A stretch of DNA of 24,252 nt from Smittium mucronatum (taxonomy: Eukaryota > Kickxellomycota > Harpellomycetes > Harpellales > Legeriomycetaceae), in NCBI GenBank assembly GCA_001953115.1, contig LSSL01000998.1, positions 1-24,252 of the forward strand, written 5' to 3'. The translations under genes and the position numbers were made by a program. Shown in pieces: positions 10,428 to 22,554 of this stretch (positions within the stretch are counted from its first letter, which is position 1; every line of letters begins with the position of its first letter). The notes under the pieces are model-generated. The model saw only the letters and a program-made list of their open reading frames with translations. It had not been told where the DNA came from and made no database searches.

Positions 10428-10763
10428 CAAGTTTGGGTAGGAGCCTAATTATATTAATCCTGTTAGAAGTAGGCTCTGATTAGGAATTAGGTTGCTTCAA
10501 TATACTATTTTTCATTGACAAATAACTTAATTCTTGACTGCACATAACCTCAGTCATCCAGCCTACTTGAAGCAATGCCAGGGGGGGTCTTTCGGTTGGT
10601 AGATTGAACCCTTTTCCCGTAGGTATGCAGCCGGTAGTCCGGCAGATGAGCTTATTGTAGTTAGGATAATAGTCAGTTCTATACGATTTTTTCTTTTTTT
10701 CATATTTTTTTAGTATATTTTTTAATGACGTTATCTTACAATAAAATTCCGTGATACAAAAAC

Positions 10764-13700
10764 CCCCCTCCCCCCATAAACAGAGAGAAAAATAGATTAG
10801 GATGTAAAAAAATAGATGAAATACATGTAGATTACATAAAAGAATTTTTTGAAAAGAATCCAATATATTATCTAAAAAAATATGTTTGTTTTATATATGT
10901 TCGCTATGATTTAAGGGCTTCCCAGCAAAAAATAAGTAGGGATTTGATTTTAAAATACTCACTAGTAAATCTACTCAAGTTGAACCAATGCAAATGCATA
11001 CAATAGAAAATAAAGAAAAGCGCAAAAATTACATATCGAAAACTCTGAGATATCTAATCACGGGAAAGTTCCTTATTTTCATTGACGAATTAATGTTGGT
11101 GTTTTTTTACAAAAACTAAGTTTAGGTCTAAAAAGGATCAAATGGAAATTTTCAAACTTACGGAACAAGAGGGACCCAATGTGAACATGATAGGAGCATT
11201 TTCATCCTCAGATATTTATAAATACAAACCGAAAATAAATTCTTATATAACAACAACTAAAATGAATGAGTGAATGAAAAAATTAAGAAAAAATTCATAA
11301 TTGAGGGTTCTCATAGCCAAGTATATTTATAAGGATAAACATTATTCCGCTGATAAATTAAATGAATTGGTGAGTTTTTAAGTGAGAGGCTGATATATTG
11401 AGCTATCTCTAATTTTTGAGTGGTTCAAAATATTTTTTAGGGCAATTTCTAATGATGCTTGTAATATGTATTTAAATATTAAATTTTGATGAAATGATCA
11501 CAAAAATTTAAGTACAATTTAAAAATTAATACCTTTTTGAGATTACTTATTAATCAACAAGTAATTGAACAAATTTAAACCATTTTTTGCTGATAAACTG
11601 ATTTAAAGATCCATTAAAAGAAATTTAATTTATTTTTTTTGTTAAATTAAATGAGTATATGAATTAATCTAAGACGATTTGGAATTATTTCACTTTCTAC
11701 ATGAATAGATTTTGTGCTAAACCTTCAATCTCAATTTTGTCTAAACTGAAATGTTTAATAAATTCTTTTATAAATTCTTGGTAAAATCTCATATATAACT
11801 TTTATTTTACTCGAAATATAATACTTATAGTTTTATAAACCTAAATTTAAAAAAATCGATTATGAAGATATAAGTCACAGAATGGATTTTCCTTTGAAAA
11901 ACTTGAATAATTTCGTAGTATCATTTCTTTATTTTCGATTAAAACTAGAGCAAGTATCTTCGTATCATAAAATATATATATTCTATACCTATCTCATATT
12001 TTTTCTTTTACGTTTGAATATTTTTCAGATCTTCCAAATTAAATTTATCTAAATATTGATTATAATCCAACTTTGAAATATATATATATATATGACTAGG
12101 TTTATATAATCTTCAGACACATCGATTCTAATAAAGCTAACTTCGAACAAAATGATAAGAAATGTGAACATCATTTTTAAAGATTCAGATTTAAGAATCT
12201 TCAAATATAAACTTTGGAAAAAAAAGCTTAATTCTTGAGTTAAGCTTTATGGGTTAAATATGTTCAATAACATACCAAAAATATGGGCTATGATAAAAAT
12301 AAGCACCTTTTTTATTTTACTCACATTTACTTACCCCTTAATTATGACTAATTAAAATTATATTATGGAGATTTTTTTAAGAAGGATTTTTACTGTGAAA
12401 ATAATAAATTAGCTTTTTTAATTTTTTTTAAATATTAATAGAACTATTTTTCCTCATTTTTTAAATTTTTTGCATTTTTGTAATAAAATTTGAAATAAAA
12501 AACGATTTTTTTAAACATCATTTCTGCTTAGAATGGAATTTATTTGAGTTTTTTTGGTCTTCCAACTTTTTTTATTCCCGGAATAGGTGGAACTGTGATG
12601 AACCGTGAAAAAACTTTCGAAATAAGATATAAATATACGTGTATAATTATTATTATGTTTTCAAAAGCTGATAGATTGAAAATAATATATCCTGGTATGT
12701 GATTATTTTTATATTGGTATATAAAAAGGGATTATTGGGGAAGACACTCTAAATTTGATCAAAAGAAAAAAAATTGTACTAATAAAATGTTATTTTTTAT
12801 CGTTTAATACCTCCTGAATCGAAAAAATTTCACTTATTAACTGTATAAAAATATAACTGTTCTCTAATACAAAATATTCCTGAAATTTCAAAAAAAATTA
12901 TTGATTAACCTCATAATATTTTATCTCCCCAAATTCTGTTTAATATAAAACTGCTATTCCTCAATGACTCCAACTTAAATTTTTAAAAAATATAGAAGAT
13001 AATGTGTTTTCAATTTTTCATGTTTACCTTTTATTTTACAGTTAAATATCTCTAATTTGATATTTATAGAAGGGATAAATATTCTATACCCATCGCTAAA
13101 ATTTTCATTGATATCAGAATAAAAAGTTTATAGATTTAGCATTTCTCTCGCTATCTCAACAGAATTCCATTTTTAGTATAAAATAATCTTAGAATTACAA
13201 AAAATTTATATTTTGATAATAATTGCATAGGGTCTATTTCTCTAAAATCTGTTCATTTAATCTATTTTTTTTCAAATTTAGCAATTTTTTATATTTTTTT
13301 TATATGATACCAGCAGTGAATTAAACTTATATTTAGATTGTATTTTTTATAGCAGTCTATATTGCTTGTGATGAGTCAGCGAGCATATCTGATATGTTAC
13401 AAACCATCACAAATTTCTATAATTAGGAATTTAAAGTGTTAAAAGTCCAATAATATTATTTTGTATTATCAGAGCTTACTATTGACATAGATAATGTGAA
13501 ATATTTTGGTTAAAGTAAGTAACACCAGAGAAAATAACAGGGAATTTTCCACAAATTAATTTGAAAGTAAATTTGATATGCAGAATTTTTGAATAATATA
13601 AAATTTTAATCTGACTTTTTGAAGTAATTAAAGCTCTTACCTCCATCCATATATTACTTGAGTAACTAATAAAATAATCGCTAAAATTTTAATATGAGTA

Positions 13701-15691
13701 AGAATATGACTTAAAACCTGCCTCAAATTTTTCTGGTGTGATTTTAGATTTATCTTTTGAGAACTTAATATTGTTTATAGTCCAATGCACCTAAGATATA
13801 CCGATTTAATCACCCAATTTATCGATTATTATTTTTATCATATTCGAGATATAGCCCATTTCTTGTGCTTCTAAAACTTTTCTTTTAACTCTAATTTTGT
13901 TATTTTTATATCGCAAAATTCATAATTATCGTTGGGTTTGATATAACCTTTCTTTCGTCATGAGATTTTTTAATCTTTAATTTGGTTGGAAAATCGGCTG
14001 TATTTTGTCCCTGGAAATAATTAGCTGCTACGGTAAAATCATTTGCTATTTTATAATAATGTATTTTAAATTTATTTTCAAGTGCAACATCGTTGAAACT
14101 ATCCATTATTTACCATATTAATCTGGTGCACCAATTTTTAAATAATTTAATAAAAATTAAGATTATCTCCAGAATTTTCAACTATATATGTGTCATCTAA
14201 TATAAAAGTGTACTTAAATATTAATTTTTCAATGAATAAGAATTCTGAAAAAAAAAATATTATAAAAGAGGCTTTTCAAGAAAAGAAGGTTCGCTTTTTC
14301 TATTTCATTTCTAATATATATCAGTTAGAAAATTGGATTTGAAAATCAACTTTTACAACATAAATTGAAATCTTAACTCAAATATCTGTTAAAAAACTTT
14401 TAATTTTTTAGGATTATTTAAATTTTTTTGACATTTTTGACTCATGTTTAAATTCATTTCAGGTTAGATAATTATGTAAATAATCAACTCATTTACTGAA
14501 AAAGATCAGCTAATAAGCTAAATTAAATGAAACGAACAAAAAGATCTGAAAAAAATCAAAACTTCTGATTTATTCTTAAAAAAATAGAAAAAAAGTCCAA
14601 AACTTCGGTTTTAATTAGCTAAACTTGTTATAATATCAGACAATATACAGTTCCACAGGATGATGAATGAATTTTTTGATTCTTCTCCTGTAATAGAGCT
14701 CTATGCTTGTGTTCTTATTAGCCGATATTAAATTCAATCTAAACTGTTGGAGCGTTTTTAAATACAAAATAAATATATAAAAGTTTGAAAAAATTAAATT
14801 AATTAATTATAGGAGATCCAAATTATTAATTTACTCAGTTAGAATCGACTACAAAGATAAAATAATTAACAATATTGGAATCTGTAACAATTATAACTCT
14901 ATATCTATGCAAAAAGTTTATTTAGAACATGAATACATTTTTTCCTGACGCGAGTGAGTCGAGAGATATGCTGGTGGGCTCTGAAAATTCTATTTTTTAC
15001 ATTGACAATTAATTTAAATTTTCTTAATTAGATTATACTATTTTCCAAATTAAATTCACATTTTTTGAATGAGATCACAAATTTTTAACATAAAAATTAC
15101 TAATTCGTATTTGACAGTACATTTTCCAAAGCAATTTTTTCTTTTGATGTATTTAAATTTACTTTTTAAGATTTGGTCTTACTTTTTCACAATTTAATAG
15201 TGAAAAGGTGTAATAAATGAAAAAAATATTCATAATATTAGAATTTATTTTTATTTTTAAATATTATAGGAATTTTTTTTAAAAATTACCGGATTTTATT
15301 TTGTCTTTTTTTATATCTCTATAGACGTGTTCAGAAAAATTGGTTATCCAGAAAGCAGATCTAAATATTTAGTCATGTTTTGTTATTTGTGAGGCTAAGT
15401 CACTTATAGCGTATTTTGGGATGAACTTTAACCCTAAAAAATGGAATTTTCTTCAATTTTTTTTATAAGTCATAGATATATATCTTTATCTCCGCTTTAA
15501 ATAATAGTATATACCATGTTTATGAATACAACATTCACAATGTATAAACAAGTAAATTTATTGTATATCCTACATTAACCTGTTTATATTTTACATATAT
15601 ATGAAAATTTTCGGATTTATAAGTCAAATAAATTTGACTTTCTGGGTTAATATAAATTTACAAAACAACTAAAATTTAATGTTAGAGTACC
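10764..15691. other. AT-rich spacer with no supportable intact gene
   Basis: No intact gene, RNA gene or mobile element was recognised. A C6-T-C6 stretch directly follows the repeat (about 10763-10775). A (TA)n microsatellite lies at about 12078-12093. An open plus-strand frame of about 60 codons at 12531-12712 contains LPTFFIPGIGGTVMNREK and looks slightly more protein-like than its surroundings but has no family. The possible remnant at 13906-14106 is listed separately. Confidence 0.55.
13906..14106 (-). pseudogene. Small ORF or coding remnant, family unknown
   Basis: This 66-codon minus-strand ORF starts with ATG and has a fairly balanced composition, for example MDSFNDVALENKFKIHYYKI and VAANYFQGQNTADFPTKL, ending in a stop at the low-coordinate side. 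A TAA lies two codons upstream of the ATG in frame. A second readable piece (LDDTYIVENSGDNLNFY) lies just upstream in another frame, at about 14160-14210. That would suit a decayed gene, but ORFs of this length occur by chance here and I recognise no domain. Confidence 0.2.
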
Positions 15692-15974
15692 AGTGCAATT
15701 GAGGCCTTTAAAGACTTTAAAGGCTCGATATTGGATATGATTTCAAATAAAACAAAATAGTCCCTATTATTTCAAAAAAATTTAAAAGCGTTAAAATAAT
15801 TATTTATTATGTATAAATTTCACTGGAAATGTTATTACAGGTTATTTAGTAATAAAAAAGTTTTATTAAATATTTTCGATTTATTTTAAAATAAGCACCA
15901 TTTTCAAATAAACGAAAAAAATTAAATTAAACGCGTATTATTTAAAATGAAATGTTTTATTCAAACTATCAAAT
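15692..15974 (+). repeat. Dispersed repeat family 2, copy A (inverted partner at 22555-22835)
   Basis: Read on the plus strand, this segment matches the reverse complement of 22555-22835 along its whole length. Shared anchors in the same order are GTGCAATTGA, CGATATTGGATATGATTTCA, CCCTATT.TTTCAAA, AAGCGTTA, GAAAATGTTATTA (here GGAAATGTTATTA) followed by AGGTTATTT, GATTTATTTTAAAATAAG, AATTAAACGCGT and CAAACTATCAAA. The copies differ by many substitutions and small indels, so the family is old. No coding capacity, terminal inverted repeat or target-site duplication was seen. Outside these limits similarity fades. Confidence 0.85.
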
Positions 15975-18900
15975 TTTATAACATGATAATAGGCTTAAAA
16001 TAATTTTCAATTTTTGAATCAAATAAAGTAAAAAGTTCTGAATTGGAATTGAAAATATACTGATTAAAAATTGGATTTTTTTTTGTATTCATTAGAGAAA
16101 TTGTCGTAATAAAGTATGCTGTAACTATTAATTTCACGGAAAAAACTTTTTTTTTGAGTTTTTTTGAACTAATTTGCCTAAAAAAAAAATTTATCAACTT
16201 AATTCGTTACTAGAGATTAATTTAAAAAATTAAAATTGTTTTTATTAACCTCAAACTCAATTTAGAAAAAACTGAGAATTAAAAATAAAAAATTTCTTCT
16301 CTTAACTCCCCCAGATTTCGGTTAAAACCTTCTTTTTTATAAAATAACTAATTTATTAAGAAAAAGCGCAATTTTTTAGAAATTGGTGCTTATTTTCGTA
16401 ATAATACTAGTAAGATCATTCAATATGCAAAAAAATGAAAATTTATTTTATAGTGATCTGGAGGATATGTTTTATATAGCCAAACAAGGATTTTTCTGAT
16501 TTTCTATTTGTTTGTATAAATTTAAAGCATAATATGTAGTTTTATTTATAGGAGATGTAATTTTAATTAGAAAGTGGTTAAGTAACAATGATATTAATTT
16601 CAAATTATAAACTGTGGTAGAATATTTAATATTATTGGGTGTATAAATCTGTAAAAATGTCAATTATATATTAAAAAGCTCATATTTGAGGCGAAATTAC
16701 GTAAATTTAATTAGTGTTTTGGTAAAAAAAACAGAAATCTCTATTTTTTTTATTATTAAAAAAAATTAATAATATTTATATGGGATAATCTCATCGAAAT
16801 AATGATTATTTAAAATCTGTATTCCATTTAAAAAGATCAATTTTCAGCTATTAAAAAATGGCATTTTATTAATACCAGATCCTAATTAATCACTTAAAAG
16901 CCTCTTTAGGTAAACTCAACCCGTTTATGGTCATTTACCTGTTAATTTTAAGCTGTTTTTTAGTAGACTTATGCCGTTTTTATCAATGATTTTTAATTTT
17001 TTTTATTGGAAGTAATTAACAAATTTTAAAAATTAAGCGAAATTCAGTCCTTGTGAGTATATTTGGTTTGCTGATAAAAAATGGTAAATTTGACTTAACG
17101 CCTGTCAATTTAGGGGGAGGGTAATTAAATTGATTCTAAGCAAATCGATAATGGCATAATACTATATTATTGTGTTATCCACTATTTAAAACCTGTCAAA
17201 CAGCTATTGCATATCTAAACAACCTAAATAAAATATAATTCTTTTTATGTAATAAGGAAAAATCAACTTGTATTTTTCTTCGGTCCAATATCTTTGAACC
17301 TATTTTCTAATGATTATATTTTTATTTTGAAATCAAAACATATTGCCAATGGATAGAAATATTTCTTACAATTTTATAAAAATTTTAACCCTATTGGCTA
17401 AAAATAAAGAAATTTGTGGATTTTTATATCTTTTAAACCTTATAGATCCTATGTATAAAAAACCTCATTCAATTTCTGACAAATTTTCATAGAACCAAAT
17501 AATTTTTTAACAATAGAAAGTGTATAATATGATTATTTTTTGTGAAGTTAAAAAAATATATTATGGATTTTAATTTTCACAATTGACAGAAAATCAATAG
17601 TAAAAAATACAATTTGATTTTATTGCGCCTAAATTGATACGTTTAGAATAAATTTGATTTTTTTTTTTGCATTTATTGACATATTTTGAGTGCTTTTGAC
17701 CACTTTTGATATAAATTAACCGTTTTTGATCTTTTAACCTTTATTCTAATCTTAGCGTCATATAAGCATATCAGTAAATTAGTGATTTATAGTTAGTGGA
17801 CTATTTTTTTTCAAATTTAATCTCACTAATAGCTTCAATTTAAAACAATGTAAAAAGATATCTTTTGCAGAAAATTTAATTAAACTCTTTCAAAATGGAA
17901 TTTATTGAGTTTATTATATCACAATGGTCATAATATTTCACAATCTAAAGTCTTAATTTGGATTAAATGACACATAAAATAATTTAAAAAGATTTATTAT
18001 AAAAAGTTAAATATTTTTAATTGGAAGCGATGTAAATATTTTCATAAAATTTTAAATTGTTACAAATTCTGTTGCGTTGACCATCTATTACTCTATTCCA
18101 ATATGAGGGGGTATGTTTAGAGTAAAGTGGTCTTGTAAAATTAAAATCTTGATTTTTTAACATGAGCAAATTAGAATTTTCTGAATAAAATTTTAAAAAA
18201 ACAATGATTAAACATAAAAATTAAGGAATGATTTCAGCTAGATATTTTTTATAAGACTATCTTGAAGCGTCTATAATAGCTTAGTAATATTTGCTGGAAA
18301 CATATCCAATAGTTATAGCTATAATTAATTGAAAAATTGAAATTGAAATCAAATTTTCACATATACCCTCAAAAGATATGAGTTTACAAAAGGAAAACTA
18401 ATAAAAACTTTGCTTCCACATTCCTAAAAAAAACTACAGTGAATATACAACCAAAATATTTTTTAATGTTTTTAGACAGTATATCAAGGGCTTAAAACAA
18501 TTTAATTCATACTTTTCTAAAACAAAATAATAATAATAAAAGTATTTCTGTGAGAACGACATTTTTTACCAAAATTATTTTATTTAAACTTATATAGGGG
18601 ATCTAATTTTAAAAAGTTCCAATTTTATTACATAAAAAATTTCTTCTATATAAGATATGTATACACTCAAATTAAAGAACACTAAGAAATCATTTTTCCC
18701 TATAAAACTCTTGACATTAAAAACATAAATATAATGGTTCAAGGTAAGATATAGATGTAAAAATATTTATTCTGACTTGATATTCATACTTCATCCCAAA
18801 TATGCTGCTCTTTGTAGGATTTCAATTAAAAATAATAATTTGCGGGATCAATGAAATTTTTTAAATAGTTTTAGTCTTTTTTTTCGAATAAAAGTCGTTG

Positions 18901-19761
18901 TTTAAGCTATACAACAAAACCAGCTCTTGAGTCTTGATTGATAAGAAAAACTAATTAAACTTAAAATTTTAACTTAATGGTATTTATAAATAAAAGAATA
19001 CCTATTAAATTCTGTAATGTATTTTTTGAAAATTTTTGTTCCGATTTAGAGATTTTATAACTGAGACCCTTTATATAACTTTCTTTAAAAAAAATTTCTA
19101 TATAGAATTTTTCTGATCCAAAGTCATAGATAGATTAAATAAAATAAGCATATAAAAAATTATATAAGGACTTAGTTACCTCATAGTTCTATATAATTCA
19201 GTGCCTATCCTTTAACATCTTCAATAGTCAAATAATTTATAGAGCTGAAATAATATAATTTTTATCCCTAAAAATAAAACATATTCAGTTAATTTTTATT
19301 TCAAAATTTTAAAAAAAGAAATTCGAATTGTATAAAAGAAAATCACCTTGAAAAGCAGATATATTTGAATAATTTACACATTTATAATAGAACTGGATTA
19401 TTATTGGCTTCTTATTTCGAATTTTGAAGATTCCATTTAACAGCCCTATTCCTATTTGCTAGTTCCAATTATTTAATATTTGCAATTGATCTCTAATTTT
19501 TGATTTTTAAAAGATATTTATAAAAGAATTAGAGATAACTATCAAAATAAACCTTAATGAATCTTTTGTATCCTTTTTGGAATTGATATAACTGGTAAAT
19601 ATCAAATATCTAATTTAAAGTTAATGGAAAGTAAAATTAAAAATAAGAAAGTTTACTAAGTATATTTTAGAATTTTTACTTTTTTAATATAAGAAAGTAA
19701 ATGTTTAGACAAAAATAAACTTATTTAAATTCATTAAATACCTTTAGAAAAGCTGAAGCTA
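15975..19761. other. AT-rich spacer with no supportable gene
   Basis: No gene, RNA gene or mobile element was recognised. Short ORFs (15976-16197 and 16472-16663, minus) are rich in F, I, N, K and L and are probably chance. A two-part inverted repeat at 16893-16952 is listed separately. At 18103 the string ATGAGGGGGTAT is the reverse complement of one at about 6542, a 13-base inverted match of unclear meaning. Confidence 0.6.
16893..16952. repeat. Two-part inverted repeat (hairpin potential)
   Basis: CTTAAAA (16893-16899) pairs with TTTTAAG (16946-16952), and inside it AGGTAAA (16908-16914) pairs with TTTACCT (16934-16940). The arms are nested, giving a 60-base hairpin with an asymmetric internal loop. 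No function is known, and seven-base AT-rich arms can arise by chance. Confidence 0.4.
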
Positions 19762-21088
19762 TCATCTGAGTGATTTGAACATTTCCGAATTTATGTTTCT
19801 TCGATATTTTGTAAAAATTAAATTCTTATGGCCTAGCAGAATCAGAATCAAACTATACTTTTTTAAAAGCTTCAAAAATTTTTTTTTAGCTTTGCGCTCC
19901 TCGAATCTCTTAAAATTTCCCAAATCTCATGCTCTAATAAAATCATAAAATTTCATGTCCTCCAATCTCAATTTTTACTTCAAAATGTGAAAAAATTTCA
20001 GGGCTATGGTTATATCTATAAATGTTTTTATAGATTCAAGAGACCCTCTATATTCATCCCTCATAGGCTTAAAAAGAGACTTAAGTCTCCCAAAAAAACT
20101 CTCGACTATGATTGCTTCTTCATGATTCAAATAATTCTGGATAACTGGAGTTTAAATATCCAATATCTGTGAGCTAATCTGAGAATTATCTGAATTTAAC
20201 ACCTGTTTTTTCATACTTTTTCGTTTATCTTTTTTTAAATAACTGACCTATATTTTTTGTCTAGGCTAAAATAGCCTTTATCTGCCTTTATGACCCATTC
20301 TCCGTGAACAGGATCATCGTGAATTTTGTAATCATAATGTCTTTTTTCAAAAAATCTTTATATTTTGATTATATTCTTCTACTCAATAACATTTCGTGTA
20401 TAGATTACTCAGTCACAGAACTAATAAAAGCACACCTTAAATCTAGTATCACTTCTATTTCTCTTTTGACACAGTACCCATTTAAATTTTTTTGAAACTT
20501 AGAAATTAAAAAAATTAAATATGATGCTTTCCAGAATAAAATATTTTCCCATCTTTGAAAATTCCTGAGAGTCTGTTGATAAAGAATACAGTACAATAGA
20601 GTATAAATGCTGACCCCCTATTGTTTCTAAGGAAATATATTGATTTGATTTTTGATCTTTTTTCAATGTGCAGAGGTATCTTTTATCGAAATAGGCCTAA
20701 ATATTTCGGATTTCTAGTTTAGATATTACAAGCAGATGGACCTGAAATGTTAAAGCCCCTCCCCAATTTGTCATGCATGAAATAGTGTCTCATATGCTTC
20801 AAAAGAATAAGGATTTTATCCTTTGGCGCATATTTAGACTTTCTCCCCCTTTTTGTTTCATCACAAGTAAATTCAATTTCAGACACATTTTAAGTTTCAT
20901 CAAACTTTTGATTGCTAAATACTGTTAAAAAAATAAATATCGTGACTATTTTTAGATAATTTATTAAAAATTTTGGTTTCTTTTTCATCATTATCACTTA
21001 AATAATAATTTTTTAAAGCAGATTATAAAGTTATATTATTTTCATAATCCAACTTAGCATCTCTATATTTATCTATATTTTTAAACAT
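19762..21088 (-). pseudogene. Decayed DDE transposase (HTH_Tnp_4/DDE_Tnp_4, IS5/Harbinger-like)
   Basis: Read on the minus strand, this is a roughly 440-codon transposase broken into all three frames. From the ATG at 21088 comes an acidic, lysine-rich N-terminus. After a shift at about 20930, the frame gives RGRKSKYAPKDKILILLKHM and FNISGPSACNI, like the HTH_Tnp_4 helix-turn-helix. TVFFINRLSGIFKDGKIFYS then GKHHI (about 20595-20520) matches the 'RP..KDGK.YSGKKK' block. VILDLRCAFISSVTE and SIHEM follow in the next frame, then IKADKGYFSLDKKY (about 20285) in the third. TPVIQNYLNHEEAIIVESFF, then GRLKSLFK and YRGSLESIKTFIDI (about 20145-20030), is the C-terminal catalytic block. A basic tail ends at TGA 19762. 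The aspartate of ADKGY and the glutamate of VESFF are kept, but the first catalytic aspartate is replaced by Tyr (LYCT). At least eight stops and four frame changes make it non-functional. Terminal inverted repeats were not found. Confidence 0.8.
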
Positions 21089-21625
21089 ATTATTTAATTT
21101 CTTTAAAAAAAGAATCTTTTTTTTATAATTATGAAATCAAGAAGCTAGATAATTCAAAAAGATATACTTATATACTTATTATATTAATATTTTATGATTT
21201 TGATGCTTAAATAATAATAAATTTTAACTTTACTGAAAAAATTCTACCCCCTGATGTAAAAAACTGGTTACACTCAATAATATTTTGATTTAGAAATCAT
21301 ATATACATAAATATATTAAATTTTCGGTACATGGAGAAAATAAATAAAATTTTTCGAATATATGTGTGAGCTCACATAAATTAATCGAAATTCCAAATAT
21401 AGAGATTAGTTAATATTGATCATATATTAATTTATAATCAGTTATTTTTATCTAATTTATCCCTCGTATAAATTTCTTGTAAATTTATTATTAGATGCAT
21501 ACTACTATTTATCTTGGACCAACTTTTTTCGCTTATTTAAAGCGCAGATAAAGTTGAATGATTAAAAAAATTTCAAAAAAATTCCAAGGTAATAAATCAA
21601 CCACAATCAGCTTTTTGAAAATTCA

Positions 21626-21662
21626 TACATTAGCTAATAATTGGCTAAAGAAAGCTAATGTA
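21626..21662. repeat. Perfect 10-base inverted repeat (hairpin)
   Basis: TACATTAGCT (21626-21635) is the exact reverse complement of AGCTAATGTA (21653-21662), separated by 17 bases. The spacer itself holds GGCTAA, which could pair alternatively with TTAGCT. It could be a transposon end, a MITE relic or chance. Confidence 0.6.
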
Positions 21663-21718
21663 ATTTTTATTTGTTTAATTTAAGTTAAATTTCATAATTG
21701 ATGTATATATATCAAAAT

Positions 21719-21748
21719 AACCCCTTCAATTATCAAATAATTGGGGTT
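21719..21748. repeat. 12-bp stem hairpin with 3-base loop and bulge
   Basis: AACCCC-TTC-AATTAT, loop CAA, then ATAATT-GGGGTT forms a 6+6 bp stem with one three-base bulge. It is followed by two more T residues. Pairing is perfect on both halves, and the CCCC/GGGG part is unusual in this AT-rich DNA. Function unknown. Confidence 0.55.
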
Positions 21749-22554
21749 TTCTTAAATCGATTTTTCCTTAAGTTTTCAAGGTATTCGAATATGTAATATT
21801 CATATGCAAAAATTTAAAACCCCGCATTTAATAAAAATTCGCCTTTTTTTTTTATAGACCTACCATGTTAATAATTGGTGCTCATTTTTTTAATTAATAT
21901 AAAATAAAATTTTATCAACGGCTTATTTCGATTTAATCGAAAATTTTACCTATTTCAAACAAATAATTCGTCAAAAATAGTTTATTACGATAATTTCTCT
22001 GTCAATAAAATAATTATTGGCGTATGTGATTTTGATATTTTGATCTAAGGCATAAAAATACAACCCCTTATAGTTATATAAAGAAGATATTAACTAAAAC
22101 ACAAATTTTGATATTGAGACTTTTTAAATACATTTTTTTTTATCTATAACAATTATGAGACTACGATTATTTGAAAGGATTGGAGCTATTGACCGGAGCT
22201 TTTATCGAAAAATATACTTGATTTTAACTTCTTTTTTCAAAAAAAAAAATATGTATATTTTGTTCAACAATTTATGTGGCTATTTATATAAATAGAAATG
22301 ATGAAAAAAAAAATAATAAATTTTAAAGATATAAACAGATTCAAATGTTATATTGATGTGGCTCTAATAAATTCTCATTTTATTTTTTGTTGCGCACATC
22401 AATTTTTTTAAAAAACTAGATATATTTAAATATCTAAATAAAACCTTCAAATCTTTATCCTGATAAAAGATGAAATTAATGCAAGGTATATATTCTTTTA
22501 TTAATTGTTGTTATTTTGACAATTTTTATAAAAATGATTGGAAAGTGATTATTT

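Larger units (their letters stand above)
10238..10512 (+). ncRNA. Candidate Pol III small RNA or SINE transcript, copy 1
   Basis: The near-invariant core has a good A-box match (10325-10336) and a perfect B-box match (10419-10427). There is no TTTT between its start and the TTTTT at 10508-10512, which is conserved as TTTTTCATT in copy 2. Local structure is plausible: GTCC/GGAC at 10371-10381, AGAC/GTCT at 10337-10345, CAAAC/GTTTG at 10422-10435 and GAGCCTA/TAGGCTC at 10441-10476. Reading frames on both strands are short, and the three core differences would all change residues in the longest minus-strand frame, so a protein is unlikely. It does not look like tRNA, 5S, U6, U2, SRP or RNase P RNA as I know them. 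Transcript ends are guesses. Confidence 0.35.
10130..10763 (+). repeat. Dispersed repeat family 1, copy 1 (GC-balanced core)
   Basis: This segment aligns in the same orientation with 23648-24252. From 10205 to 10437 the two copies align without gaps over 233 bases with six differences (10215, 10221, 10237, 10253, 10358, 10375). The central 200 bases (10238-10437) differ at only three positions. Outside this block the copies are recognisable but much more diverged, with indels, down to a shared end (ATCTTACAATAAAATTC..GTGATACAAAAA). The core has no A or T run longer than three and is near-balanced in GC, unlike the rest of the window. The 3' half contains a perfect 9-base inverted repeat, TTGCTTCAA at 10492-10500 against TTGAAGCAA at 10567-10575, which is eroded in copy 2. 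No target-site duplication or terminal inverted repeat was identified. It may be a SINE-like element or carry an RNA gene. Confidence 0.85.
21089..22554. other. AT-rich spacer with two hairpins, no supportable gene
   Basis: No ORF of note was seen. Two strong inverted repeats at 21626-21662 and 21719-21748 are listed separately. The stretch could include the 5' flank of the decayed transposon, but no end could be placed. Confidence 0.55.

Noticed and set aside
10480..10863. 127-codon minus-strand ORF over the 3' half of repeat family 1 copy 1
   Set aside because: It overlaps a repeat, and the same frame in copy 2 is interrupted by several stops with many changed residues. No motif was recognised, so it is probably fortuitous.
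12078..12093. (TA)n microsatellite
   Set aside because: Short dinucleotide runs are expected in such AT-rich DNA.
12531..12712. About 60-codon open plus-strand frame containing FIPGIGGTVMNREK
   Set aside because: No plausible early start, no recognised family, and a length expected by chance.
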